From contig JAQFVV010006646.1 of NCBI GenBank assembly GCA_028023455.1, forward strand, positions 399,001-463,000: a stretch of DNA of 64,000 nucleotides, written 5' to 3'. Source of the stretch: Epiperipatus broadwayi. Lineage: Eukaryota > Onychophora > Udeonychophora > Euonychophora > Peripatidae. Shown here piece by piece: positions 1-11,500 of this stretch. A model generated the notes under the pieces. That model was not told the origin of the DNA and ran no database searches. It saw only the letters and a list, made by a program, of their open reading frames with translations. Numbering within the stretch: position 1 is the stretch's first letter; every line of letters starts with the position of its first letter. The translations under genes and the position numbers were made by a program.

Positions 1-169
1 CAGTAGATGGTGTCTTAAGATAATATGTAAATCACGTGAATTTTTTAATTGTTATAATATCTTGACAAGGTTCATTTTTGAACGAAAATCGATTAGATGT
101 TAATAAATTTATTATTTATTTATTATTTAAGTATATAATTGTCCTATAAATTGATTATATTCCATTTCA

Positions 170-171
<2 letters not shown>

Positions 172-237
<66 letters not shown>
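172..237. repeat. (AT)n microsatellite
   Basis: Alternating AT tract with one G interruption near 208. It directly abuts the 3' end of the left Penelope-like copy. Bases 1-171 upstream are AT-rich and I see nothing else in them. Confidence 0.95.
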
Positions 238-380
238 ACTTTATAAATAAATATTTGAAAATACAGTAATTAAAAGTCTATAAAAATTATATGTATAAGT
301 ATAACTTAGAAGTGCTTTCAACTACCTTGTAGCTTTGTCAACTATCACATTTCAAATGTCAACTTTCCCATAATTCAATG

Positions 381-1140
381 TCAATTTTCCCATAATTCTG
401 TGATCTTAACATTTGCTGCTTGCTGATTAATTAAATTTTGATTGCATTTATATATTAACATAGCCTCTTTAATTTTTCTTTTATTATTATTTCTTTCAGT
501 TTCCAATATTTTTACGTTGTTATAATCAAAATCAAAACCATATATACATGATTTATTATGGTCATAAAAAACAGAAACTGATAAATTATTACTATTTTTA
601 ATATTTTGTCTTGTGTTTTGAATACTTTTAAATAATAATACGTGCTCTTTTGTTCTTTTTTCCAATGTGCACCTTGATTCACCTATATATCCACTACCAC
701 ACGTCCATTTATAAATGATACAATTTTTATTTGTCAATAAAGTTTTATCTTTTGAATAGTTTATTAATTTATTTAATGTAGGTGGTGCATAAAATGCAAT
801 ATTGCATATTCCTTTATAAATTTTCTTAATGAAACTTGCCTGTTGATTAGATATATATGGTATTGATAACCACAACTTTTTATCAGAAACATTAACATTA
901 TTATTAATATTTTTATATTTAGAAGTAAATTTTTTAACAGTATAATATACACAATCATAATTGTATCCAACATTTAACAACTCATTACAATAAATTTCAA
1001 TATTTTTAGTTTTATCTGATGCATATTTACAAAGGTTATCATTTCTAAATAAAAATGACTTCAAACCTGCCATTTTATGTGACATTGGTTTTTTTGATTC
1101 ATATGGAATATATCCTCTTTTTGATATTGGTTTAAGAGTC
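381..1140 (-). pseudogene. Penelope-like element RT thumb plus GIY-YIG endonuclease, C-terminal fragment
   Basis: This is the C-terminal part (about 250 codons, open to a TGA at 381-383) of a PLE polyprotein. PLE proteins reverse-transcribe and integrate their RNA using a GIY-YIG nuclease. In order I see a thumb-like start (GYIPYESKKPMSHK), a linker with LSIPYISNQQ and FYAPPTLNKL, then IIYKWTC and YIGES with a following conserved Arg-rich helix (CTLEKRTKEH). A DH, an ETE (candidate catalytic Glu), NLINQQAA and a final ELWEN match the family's end. The GIY-YIG segment reads CGSGYIGES where the sister copy has CRRGNVYIGES, so two residues are missing beside the YIG motif, which probably impairs activity. 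There is no native start: the frame runs into the palindrome centre, so this is a dead 5'-truncated insertion. Confidence 0.8.
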
Positions 1141-1141
1141 A

Positions 1142-1850
1142 TAAAGAGGATATATTCCATATGAATCAAAAGTACCAATGTCACAAAATGGCAGGTTTGA
1201 AGTCCTTTTTATTTAGAAATGATAACTTTTGTAAATATGCATCAGATAAAACTAAAAATATTGAAATTTATTGTAATGAGTTGTTAAATGTTGGATACAA
1301 TTATGATTGTGTATATTATACTGTTAAAATTTTTTATTTCTAAATATAAAAATATTAATAATAATGTTAATTTTTCTGATAAAAAGTTATGGATATCAAC
1401 CACATATAACTAATCAACAGGCAAGCTTCATTAAGAAAATTTATAAAGGAATATGCGATATTGCATTTTATGCACCACCTACATTAAATAAATTGAAAAA
1501 CAATTCAAAAGATAAAACTTTATTGACAAATAAAAATTGTATCATTTACAAATGGACATGTAGGCGTGGCAATGTATATATAGGTGAATCGAGGTGCACA
1601 TTGGAAAAAAGAACAAAAGATCACATATTATTATTTAAAAGGGTTCAAAATACGAAACAAAATATTAAAAATAGTGATAATTTATCAGCTTCTGTTTTTT
1701 ATGACCATAATAAATCATGTATATATGGTTTTAATTTTAATTATAGTAATGTAAACATATTGGAAACTGAAAAAATAATAATAAAAGAAAAATTAAGGAG
1801 CTATGTTAATATATAAATACAAGTAAGATTTAATCAATAGGCAGGCAGCA
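1142..1850 (+). pseudogene. Second Penelope-like endonuclease fragment, frameshifted
   Basis: This is the inverted sister of the fragment at 381-1140. The first piece (1161-1343) matches the thumb/linker (HKMAGLKSFLFRND), then the frame is lost at an indel near 1336-1345. A second frame resumes around 1408 (TNQQASFIKKIYKG) and runs to a TAA ending at 1816. This copy keeps the fuller nuclease signature IIYKWTC followed by GNVYIGES, ESRCTLEKRTKDH and ILETE. The last 25 or so residues present in the sister are beyond the stop. Two or more frame lesions mean it cannot make a full protein. The 3' flank (1850-2033) mirrors 238-400, including two 'attatgggaaagttga' repeats at about 1868-1908. Confidence 0.8.
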
Positions 1851-2076
1851 AATGTTAATATCATGAAATTATGGGAAAGTTGAGATCATGGAATTATGGG
1901 AAAGTTGAAATTTTAAATGCGATAGTTGACAAAGCTACAAGGTAGTGAAAGCGCTTCTAAGTTATAGTTATATATATAATTTTTATAGACTTTTAATTAC
2001 TGTATTTTCAAATATTTATTTATAAAGTTATGTATATTATTTTGTAGAAATACAGACATCGATTTGAAATATTAAA

Positions 2077-2096
2077 TATATATATATATATATATT
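2077..2096. repeat. Short (AT)n microsatellite
   Basis: Short AT dinucleotide run between the PLE palindrome and the direct repeat that follows. Confidence 0.85.
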
Positions 2097-2899
2097 ATAA
2101 TGATCTAATCTGCACTACAGGGCGCCATCTAGGCATTTGAACTAGAAAAATGTATAAAGTAGGCAGATACGTAAGTAAAAAAAAAAATATATTTTTATTT
2201 TAAAGATATCACAAACGTTATAATTGGTCTCCCAACTGGGGCTGATGTTTAATAAACCATGTATACCCTGAACAAATTTTTTCAAAATGAAATATTTTTA
2301 TCTGTTTACATAAGTCGTATACTTTAAATCTTATAAAAGCACTGCCAGAAAGAAATTGCACTTATATTAAACACGAGAAAGTATTAATAATTTTAAATTG
2401 TATTTTGCTAAAAAGAAAGTCAAAAGGTTGCAATTATTATGTTTTTTTTGTTTGTTAATATATATTATGCTTTAACCTGTATAGGCACGCACAGCCTCAT
2501 AAGTTTATGATCGTAAATGTAGTACCTTATGATGAGTACTGTTTGGGAATTTACCTCATAGTAACACTATTTAAGCATTTCAGTCAGTCATAAATAAGTT
2601 GGTGGTATTTATAATTGTGCTGCAAATATACACATTTAAACCCTTTATTTCTTAAAACATATTTACCTAAGTGCAACCTTCTTAAATAAATAATTTAAAT
2701 AACTTGCTTGTCATGCCGTGTGTAAAAATAAAATGTATAAAAAAATAGAATGTTGGGTGCCAATTATAACGATCTGGAGAGTTTTGCTTAATGTAATCTG
2801 CACTACATGGTGCCATCTAGGCATTTGAACCTAGAAAAATTTATAAAGTAGGCAGATACGTAAGTCAAAAAAAATTTTTATTTTTATTTTAAAGATATC
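2097..2899. repeat. Direct repeat pair of about 105 bp, 690 bp apart, with PBS-like sequence
   Basis: 2106-2209 and 2790-2898 share 'aatctgcactaca', 'gccatctaggcatttgaac', 'aaagtaggcagatacgtaagt' and an A-run followed by 'ttttattttaaagatatc'. The motif 'attataaYgatct' also precedes both; the second copy has about 19 extra bases after it. At 2226-2243, 17 bases after the first copy, lies TGGTCTCCCAACTGGGGC, which resembles a tRNA-Lys-type primer binding site (TGGCGCCCAACGTGGGGC) with changes. This could be a tiny LTR element (TRIM-like) or fragments of a larger one. No coding sequence lies in the roughly 580 bp between. Confidence 0.5.
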
Positions 2900-5438
2900 C
2901 GGTCGTTAGCCCATTGTCACTAGATCAGTGGAACAGCAGAGATTTATATTTTATAAATTTTTATCTAAGAATAATTTTTTAAAAAAGAATACAGTAAGCC
3001 ACTGCCAGTAATTAACACACAAACATTTATTTATGCACATATACATAAAATTTAAAATTATTTTAGTATTAGTTTTACATTTTAAAATTTAACTTACATT
3101 TTTAACTTTGATTTTAATTTACATTTATTTTTTATAAATTTACATTTTAATTTTTTTATAAGTTCACACAGATGGGATTATAAAAGCTTGTTTTATAATG
3201 TTGAGTATAGATCGGTTACATAGATTACACAGTTCAAAACATTTCAAAATAAACGATCAAAATATAAAATCATTTGTGGAATTGCATGAGGGAATTCACA
3301 AGAAACCCAATAGCATTCATTGTAAGATGCCCACATTGACACCAATAACTTAAAAGACATCCGAATAAATACATTTTAGATACTCACCGTAAGGTATCAT
3401 TATTTACTGAATGTCTATATATTTTGATCAAATATGAAAAACAAAACATAATTAACCGATAACGAATCCATGCAAACATATATACCTAACTTAAATTTAA
3501 TGCAATTTTATTTAGAGTGTTGAGTATGAATAGACTACATAGATTCACATTTGAAAAGAAAATATTCTATCCCTATTTAACCTTAGGCTAAAAGTTTGCA
3601 GTCAAACTATTGTCAATCCATCTGATACATTTATGTATTCAATGTAGCATGAAAATACAACAGCAAAAATATACTATACTGTCAGGAATTGACATCTGAA
3701 CAGTATAGTTAAAGAAGACATTGACTCTTGTCCAATACAGGAATATGACATCTGGATAGCAAGAAGAACAATAAAATAAAAACTCCATAGGAAGGGACCG
3801 TGATCCTTTTTGCTGACTTATGATCCCATCCATAGGCAAAGGGTTGGTGCAGTGTATACAGCGATTCTGCATGTAGCAAAACTCATACTACATCTACTAA
3901 TTACACAAATATATCCAATCCATTGACCCAATTCAACAATGACACAAATAACCTAAGATTACCCTCCCCTAATATAACTTTACAAATCTATACAGCCATT
4001 CACACCCGACTTAAGTTTAACATTTATATAATTTAATTTATTGGAAAAACAAAAATCATTATAAGAACATAAAAGAACAAAAAAAAACAAATGGAAATGA
4101 TTTTAAATAATAAAAATACATCAAATTACATTATTAATATTAATTTACATTGGTCAGATAGGATTCTATTTGTATTATTTACTAAAAGGTTTAGAATTTA
4201 GACTTCTGATTGTTTTCAAATGAATATAAAGGTCTTACGATTTTTAAAACGTCCAGCTTTATCCGTTGATTGCCATTTGAATGTGAATTTCCATGCCGTC
4301 CTAAAGAGATTGTTTGCATTAGCCATTGTTTTTTATTTATCTGGAGGTTTTTTAATTTAGTTGGTCCTTAATGTAGAAAAAACGATGTCATTTTTTTAAA
4401 CAAAACTGAAGGGATTGAAGAGTGCGTCTTTTCAATCCCTTCTCCTTCAACTCCGCACTAACACATATCATCACATCTCTCTATAATTTTCTTTACTCAC
4501 TTTTTATAGTAGCTTTTCAGATCCACTGGACATTATGTCACAATGATGTGATGGTCCTTTCGCTGAGGTCTGATTCCATTGTTTTTTATTCATTGACTAT
4601 TAGTTTCTATTGTTTTCCTATCTGACTGATGCTTATACATTTAAATGCCCAAAGCTAGTTTACATTTGACTAATTAAATTATTCATTTCCATTTTTTCAA
4701 TAACATTAATTAATTTGTTTTGTACAAACTTAGATATATTTTTATCTTTAAATCTTTACTGACAATTTAGTTTTAAAATACTTTTTCTTTCTTTTAATAA
4801 AGTTTTATTTTAATAATTTTTTTCATCTGTGCGATTATATAGATACGAGTTTAGTATAGAATTTTAATTTTCAATTTTTAATTCTTAAAAAAAAAAAGTT
4901 TTATTTGCAAACGTTTATTTTTTTCATGTTCACTAATAAAAAAAAACAATGTAATGACGTCTGTGCCCATTACAATATATATATATTAATGAGATTGTCT
5001 TAATGGTAGTAGTCTGAGAAGATATGAATGCAACTTTATAGCAACTGAAATAAACGATTGTTTTAATTATTATAACTGTTTTGACTGCATTCAATTTTCA
5101 TTTGTGAATTTCAACAAATTAGTTAAGTAGTTCAATATTACCAAAATATCTCAAGACTCAAGAGCCACAATGCAGAACTGGCATAATAGCTTCAGAAGGC
5201 AAAGATTAAATAGTTTAGAATCATATCATTGAGTCTTAACCAACATGTCACTTTAAAAATACTAAATATTGTAGTACACATTGACAGTGAGCTTCTACCC
5301 ATATGAGGAGTAAGAAATATTACTGTGCAGTGTTAACATTATTAATAATAGGATATAAGCTGATTATCTCCATCAGTATGCTATTTATTGTTAATGATTA
5401 AGCCAATAACTCACTTTATAGTCATGACCAAGGTGTCC

Positions 5439-5448
<10 letters not shown>
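2900..5448. other. AT-rich non-coding DNA
   Basis: I find no credible gene. The few short open frames lack any recognisable family signature. Two diverged direct copies of about 45 bp ('gttgagtat...acatagatt.caca') sit near 3197-3240 and 3519-3555. Confidence 0.6.

Positions 5449-5522
<74 letters not shown>
5449..5522. repeat. (AT)n microsatellite
   Basis: Uninterrupted AT dinucleotide tract of about 74 bases. Confidence 0.95.
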
Positions 5523-5524
<2 letters not shown>

Positions 5525-5639
5525 CAAACTTGACCTTGAAGTTTTTACACAATTTTTATCCACGATTCAAGACATATAATAGAGTACAATGAATTATAGA
5601 TTGGGAGGGGGCTTCTAATTTGGATGGGATTGCTCTTTT

Positions 5640-7180
5640 CAATAAGTTGCATAATAAACCATAAAATTAATTTTTTATTTGTTCAATTTGGGAGTAATGA
5701 CATTTCTTCATTTTAGAAATAATATACATGTGCATATTTTGAAATTATTAGAGTATATTCATTCTAATTCCTTTAGAATTACGATTGTAATTTCTCAAGT
5801 TTTGCATTTGTTACAAAATTATTATTATACTATGGACCCATTATGGTTAAGGATTCTTTTAATATGATATATGACTTTAATGAATATTGTTTTTTTTTGA
5901 ATAATACACAAAATAATGTTTATTTTCTGCTACATTCGGATTTCTTATTAAAATAAAACCTACTTAGATTTTTAGCTCAGGATGGCCTACATTTGAATAC
6001 GAATGGTGCAAAGTGTTTAACTAATGGATTTAAATATATAATTTCATTAATGAACTATAATCTACACAATAATGATGTTTTACATAATGATGATAATGCA
6101 CATATTAATGATAATCTAAATAATAATTTACAGTCTAGTAATACATCGTTGGATATGGGCATTCAAACTGAGGGCATCAAATTTTATGAAAGAAGAATCC
6201 AAACTAAATTGTTTGATGACCACATTTTTTTGATCAATAACCAACTACATGATGACATAGACATTCCACTTGGACTTCTGAAGCTTGATTTTTTTGAAAA
6301 ACCACCAAGTGGGCAATATCGAAGGATGACAAAGAAACTTGTACAGAAATGAAAGATATTTCCATTTATTTTTCATTAGATGATTTGATTTTTAACATTT
6401 CCCAACAGTGTGAGTATTTAATGAAGACTATTTCTGAAACTAAATAAAATGTTGATTTTATTTCAGCTATTGAACAAAATCTTTGGAACATTATTGACTC
6501 TGAATGTATGGATGCTGTTACAAAGAACTAGATATAAGACAGGATATTATTAATCAACAGAATAATAATTTATTTTCTGATGCCCACAGACACAGTACTT
6601 TTAATTCAGGGATTGAAACAAATCATAATAAATCTTGTTTGGAAATGCACCTGAGAGAAATGGTACCAGTAATTAATACAGGTGTGATTCGTAAGTGTTC
6701 ACCTTTGCAGAATAGACAAGTTTATAATAAGTTAGATAAAAATATGTGATTGACATTACATAGTACAATATTTCTTAAACGTGGAAACTGTTTGAGAAGT
6801 TAATAAGATAAAGACAGCACATTGACAATTTTGTATTTTTCATTGATAATAATATTGTTTCTAAAGATCTGAGAATCAAAATTAATTCTAACATAGAGTA
6901 CCTTCCAGAGATCATAGAGTTGAATGGAATAGTATATTATAACAAACAATTATCAAACTAATGTATGTGTTTAAAATTCCTTTTTGATTAGAATTAAGAC
7001 ATTTGAACAGGAAATTAAAGATTTTAATATTCACAATGTCATGAGTTTGGAAGAACAGAAATCATTACAAGAATAAGTTTGTTCTAAAGAAGGGATTTTG
7101 TTAACAAAATTTCATAAAAAAATAAGTCGTTGGTTTAAAACTGTAAAGATTTTACTGGGAAGTCAGGTGAGGAAATAACA
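5640..7180 (+). pseudogene. Decayed ORF with SGNH-hydrolase (esterase-like) motifs
   Basis: Translation from 5675 gives LFVQFGSNDISSF, which looks like the block III motif (G-x-N-D) of SGNH hydrolases. The same frame near 5966 gives FLAQDGLHLNTNGAKCL, a block V motif with the Asp-x-x-His pair. Between them, stops and shifts interrupt the frame; a neighbouring stretch (RITIVISQVLH, about 5777) fits the middle of the fold. From 5993 the frame stays open to a TGA near 6352 with an Asn/Asp-rich tail (about 119 codons). Weaker open pieces follow (6504-6749) and I do not recognise them. SGNH/esterase domains occur in ORF1 of CR1/L2-type LINEs and in many invertebrate transposon-linked proteins, so a dead LINE ORF1 is my best guess. 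Block I (GDS) is not visible. It is non-functional. Confidence 0.45.
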
Positions 7181-7280
7181 ATTCAATATTTGGTAAGTTT
7201 TTTGCTGTTTTTATTGTTTCAAAGGTTTCTAGATATAAAACAGTTAAGGTGTTCGAAACAGGTGTTGTCCAATCATTTAC

Positions 7281-7284
<4 letters not shown>

Positions 7285-7320
<36 letters not shown>

Positions 7321-7321
7321 C

Positions 7322-7362
<41 letters not shown>
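7285..7362. repeat. Two (AT)n microsatellite blocks
   Basis: AT tracts at 7285-7318 and 7325-7362 split by 'tttacat'. The second abuts the TGTAACAG end of the mini-element that follows. Confidence 0.9.
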
Positions 7363-7365
<3 letters not shown>

Positions 7366-7467
7366 AACAGTAGCTGGGTTCGAATACAGGTTTAATTGCC
7401 AGTATTGTTGCGAAGTAAATAGGTCAATGTGGTAAAATTTACAAATAGTCATTCGAACCCTGTTACA
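7363..7467. mobile_element. 105 bp mini-element with TGTAACAG/CTGTTACA ends
   Basis: The segment starts TGTAACAG and ends CTGTTACA. The inverted homology extends inward: 'tgtaacag-tagct-gggttcgaat' at the left and the complement of 'tgtaacagggttcgaatg' at the right, with a 5-base gap. The left end abuts (AT)n. The termini match the LTR termini of the two gypsy elements in this window (TGTAACC...GGTTACA). It could be an internally deleted LTR relic or a small foldback element. GGGTTCGAAT also resembles a pol III B box. Confidence 0.4.
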
Positions 7468-8513
7468 CAAGAGTATGGATGAGTACATTAATCAATTAAA
7501 GGTATGAATGTATATCTATTTGCTGTACGTGTTAATATAATGGGTGAGAATTACTAATATATTTATATGTGAGAATGTAGAGAAGCGATTATATGTAGAG
7601 TTGCATTATTTTTTTAAAATTTTATTTGGGTTTTAAATAGATACTTCATTTATTAATATCCAGTGATAACACATGTTTCTTAAGCAAAACCCTTTAAACA
7701 TATAAGGCTGGAAAATAATCAATGGAATGGAAAGATGTGCCATGGGTGGTTTCAGTTAATGACTGTCCATGGGAATTCTTAGAACTGGTCAAGAGTATTT
7801 TGAGAACAATGAAAGTTAAAAGCATTTCCGAGATCGGGTCATTGGTGTAGAAATGGAAAAGAAAAAGTAAGGTTAAAGAGCACTAAAGAATAGAACTATA
7901 TTTGTTCTCAGTGATTGGAGTGGTGATTTTAAATTTAGAAAAAGCCGTAAACTGATATAGGGAAGCAGAGAAAGACATATAAACTGATCAACCTAATTAT
8001 TAATTAAGAATTTTATTCATAATGTACTCCGGCTACATGCAGGTGTAAAAATAATCGTGTGGATTGTTAGACCGCTCAATGAAGCAGCTATTGTGGGACC
8101 CGCATGAACTTTATTCATGGATTTTTTTGTTTACTCAACCAAGCGTAATGGCCATGGAACTCTAAAAAAATAGACCCCCTCACAAACAAGTCAAACTCAT
8201 CTACTTAAATTCTAGTAGAAATTGGTTTGGCCAGAATATTTCAGAGCTTATCATCATCATTCGGATCAGCGACTTTCATTAAAACCAACATCTTCTCTAT
8301 GTTGTAAGCTTACAGATTATTAGCCTCTGCCATGTGAACAATCCCTCTTAAAAGGTAACTTTGATGTTTTTTTAATCTTCTTTAAATGAACATTTAGTAA
8401 TGGCTAAAGAAACATGTGTTATGTCAATTTAAATAAAGTAATCAATATTTTATTAAATTGTTTAAAAAAATACAACTCTGATGTGTAGTCACACTTTTTC
8501 TTTAATATGTGTA

Positions 8514-8518
<5 letters not shown>
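7468..8518. other. Non-coding or heavily decayed transposon sequence
   Basis: No intact frame. Around 8190 the plus strand reads VKLIYLNSSRNWFGQNISEL, resembling the start of a CR1/L2-like LINE endonuclease domain (pattern Y-L-N-x-R-S-L). If that is right, the SGNH-like remnant upstream and this piece could be ORF1 and ORF2 of one dead LINE. Stops are frequent and the match is short. Confidence 0.3.

Positions 8519-8591
<73 letters not shown>
8519..8591. repeat. (AT)n microsatellite flanking Gypsy-1
   Basis: AT tract immediately outside the 3' LTR of the minus-strand gypsy element. The element's other edge (23715 onward) is also (AT)n, so the target was evidently an AT tract. Confidence 0.95.
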
Positions 8592-8593
<2 letters not shown>

Positions 8594-11500
8594 TAACCTA
8601 ATAAACGATGATTCCAATTGAATCAATTCGGAACTCCTTAACTCTTCCGTCTATGACGGGTATAGGACGTGTAACAAACCATATTTTACTTAATAATAGC
8701 TCGACATTTGGTTAGTTATATAATAATTCAGCTACAGAGATATGCCGTTCAGACAGAGATAGAATAAAAAAAAAATATCATTAATAAAATAAATTTAAAA
8801 AGAAAATTATTAATAAACTACCATTCTTTCTCTATCCAAAACACATTCTCTGAGCTGTAAGTACTTGCACTGTTCGACAATGATGATGATGATTTCATCA
8901 TCATTGTTAATATTACTGACTAAAACAAAACATTCATTAATTTGCCAATATGATCTCAATATTTTTGTTATTATACAATTAGATGTTTCAATCTCTTAAG
9001 CCATGCCACACTTGTAATATTGATCATAATTTGATCAATTCTTAATTTAAGAGCACTTAATAATAATGACACTAATCTCAGGGTTCTCTGTTATATTTAA
9101 TAAAATGCTCGGCAGTATTGTGTTGTCGCATATGACTGACATTCTGGTCGGCTGTAGGAAATATTTACCTTATTTAAATTCCAGGTGTCTTCATCCACAC
9201 ATTAACTATTATAATATTTAATGAGATGATAACCATATTCAATAACAATGCATAATTTTGAATAATAAAGCCTTTTTAATCCAGAATCTCAGTCGGAATG
9301 ATGAAAAGACAAGGGTGCTTTTGTGTCCTTCCATTATCCATGACAACACAATAATTTAACTAAGATTTATTACTTAGACACTTCCTTAAATGTGTATTCA
9401 ACAATGTGCAACCAAAGCTAGTAGTTTGGGAATAAAGTGATTTTACACACATATAAAATAAAATGTCTGGGTCTGAAGTTTTCAATTCCATAAATAATTC
9501 TTATTAAAGTATAATATAATGAAATATTCTGATCTGCTTACAATTGTCTATCTGGTGTTTTGAATTTAAGATTTCATAAATGATTTTGGACTCAAGAAAG
9601 TATTGCAAGTATTATGCCAATACACTTTTATTTAGCACATAAGAAAAATGACTCAAGACAACTTGTAACAAGACTATAATTTATTATTAAATTTTAACAA
9701 AATTCTAATTTATTATTATAGTTTAACAAAACTATCCTTTATGATTAACATAATAAACAAACATATACAATTTATTCGATCCCATATGGATAAAACAAAA
9801 TATAACTAACATTAATTCGTCTATACTTTTAGACTTGGATTCGAACTACTTCTTCATCTTCTTTTTACATTTATGCAAATTGAATATAACAAAATAAATA
9901 TTATTATCGATACATCAACTCATCCATTTAGTCTATCTTACATGAACGGCTACTTAAATTTATTGACTAACGATCTGTTTTAAAACAAAAATAATCTGAT
10001 TCTAGGCAATGCGTACAAAAGATTTTTATTATCATATCTTTAATTAAATGATAGTTTTTATTTAGATAACTTATTATAATTTATGGGTTATTTATCAGAA
10101 GTTACACTTATTATTTTATATTTACCTTAATAACAACTGAAGTTGTTATACACATTGTATTCCTCAGTATAAGTTATATTGTGAGTGCTACTTAATCATT
10201 AACCCGAATTAAACTTAGTATTTGAACCCTCTATTGGCAAATAAAAATTTTTAAATCACTCAATTTTAAACTTACTCTCTCCATTGACTTACGTGTGGAT
10301 TACGAGCACTATTCTGCCGCACAATCCAGACATTGATCATATATACTAGCATGCTATTTATACTAAATGGAGCTTGAGGAATTAACCTCCAATATACCCA
10401 TTATATTGCCATAACTTTCTAAACAAAGTACAATAATCAACACCTTCCTTGGTGGAATTATCTCTATTTTCTCATGAGGAATATGGAATAACACTGAAGG
10501 TCTGTAGAGTTAACTACTACATTAAAATATGTTGGTGGGTCCTTGCCTCTTACTTGGGCATAATAGGAACACACACCAAATATAATCCTCTCCTGGGATT
10601 TTAACAAACGAAATACACTAAATACGATATAAATTACGGATCGTCCTAACTCTGAGAAGCGATCACTTGGGTTATAAACATACCCGAATACTAGTTTTAT
10701 CTATTCCCCTCATGGAAAATAAAGCTTTTGGGGAGATCATTTTCCATCCCACAAAATAGATACATTACAATTATTACTTATGCGCATATTAAGCATATAC
10801 CGATGCTATATCGGGGCAAGACAAGCAAATACACTAATTACACTAAATTTATGTTCCAGGGTATATTTAGATCAACGTCTGAAATCAATGGATATCACAG
10901 AATAAAACATAATAATTTTCACCCTTGCCAAAGAAACATTCAACAAGTAAGTGGTAGTATAGTATCTTGAACTAAATCAAGTGAATGCGTTAATAAAGAA
11001 TAATTGGGAATAAGTTCCTCAATTAACATAGTATAAATTTGTTTCAAACTTTGAATAAGCAATATCTTGTATAGCACTTCTCTTTAATTACTTCTGATAA
11101 TTTTAACTAGATATTTTACCTATTAAGTATCTAAATTTTTCTTCTTTTACGCATCTAACATATAAATTTATACCCCTCATTGCCTATCATAAGTAAACAC
11201 ATTTTATATAAAAAAAAAAAAATGTTTTTTTTTTTTTTTTTTCATGTCGAATATAAATTTAACCTAGAATAATTACATGAAAACATACCTTTATGATTAC
11301 AAGGTCATTTAAATATTACTTGAATATACAGCTTTTAACCTGTTGATATATAAAAAAAAACACATAATTTTACAAATTAGTAAAAAAAAATCATTACTTA
11401 ACAAGTGCTTATAATATCACTAGAAAAATGTTTTCTGTTGGGCACTTTATCCAGATGAAGAACTTGATCCATTCGTAGTTCACGAAGCAAATTTAAAATA

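Larger units (their letters stand above)
238..2033. mobile_element. Head-to-head pair of 5'-truncated Penelope-like elements
   Basis: Two copies of the same element end face each other. The left copy reads on the minus strand (1140 down to 238) and the right copy on the plus strand (1142 to about 2033). The reverse complement of 1089-1120 reappears at 1142-1172, and homology continues outward through the coding part and the 3' UTR to the shared end near 'atttataaagttat'. The result is a palindrome of about 1.8 kb with a spacer of about 20 bases. Both copies lack the reverse transcriptase core and keep only the thumb/linker and GIY-YIG endonuclease. The left edge abuts (AT)n; the right is followed by AT-rich sequence and a short (AT)n at 2077-2096. 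PLEs are known to make 5'-truncated and inverted copies. Confidence 0.85.

Noticed and set aside
3639-3872. Minus-strand 77-codon Cys-rich frame
   Set aside because: No recognisable motif spacing, no flanking signals; likely chance.
7190-7435. Tyr-Ile repeat frame (similar ones at 24259 and 62120)
   Set aside because: Translations of (AT)n tracts.
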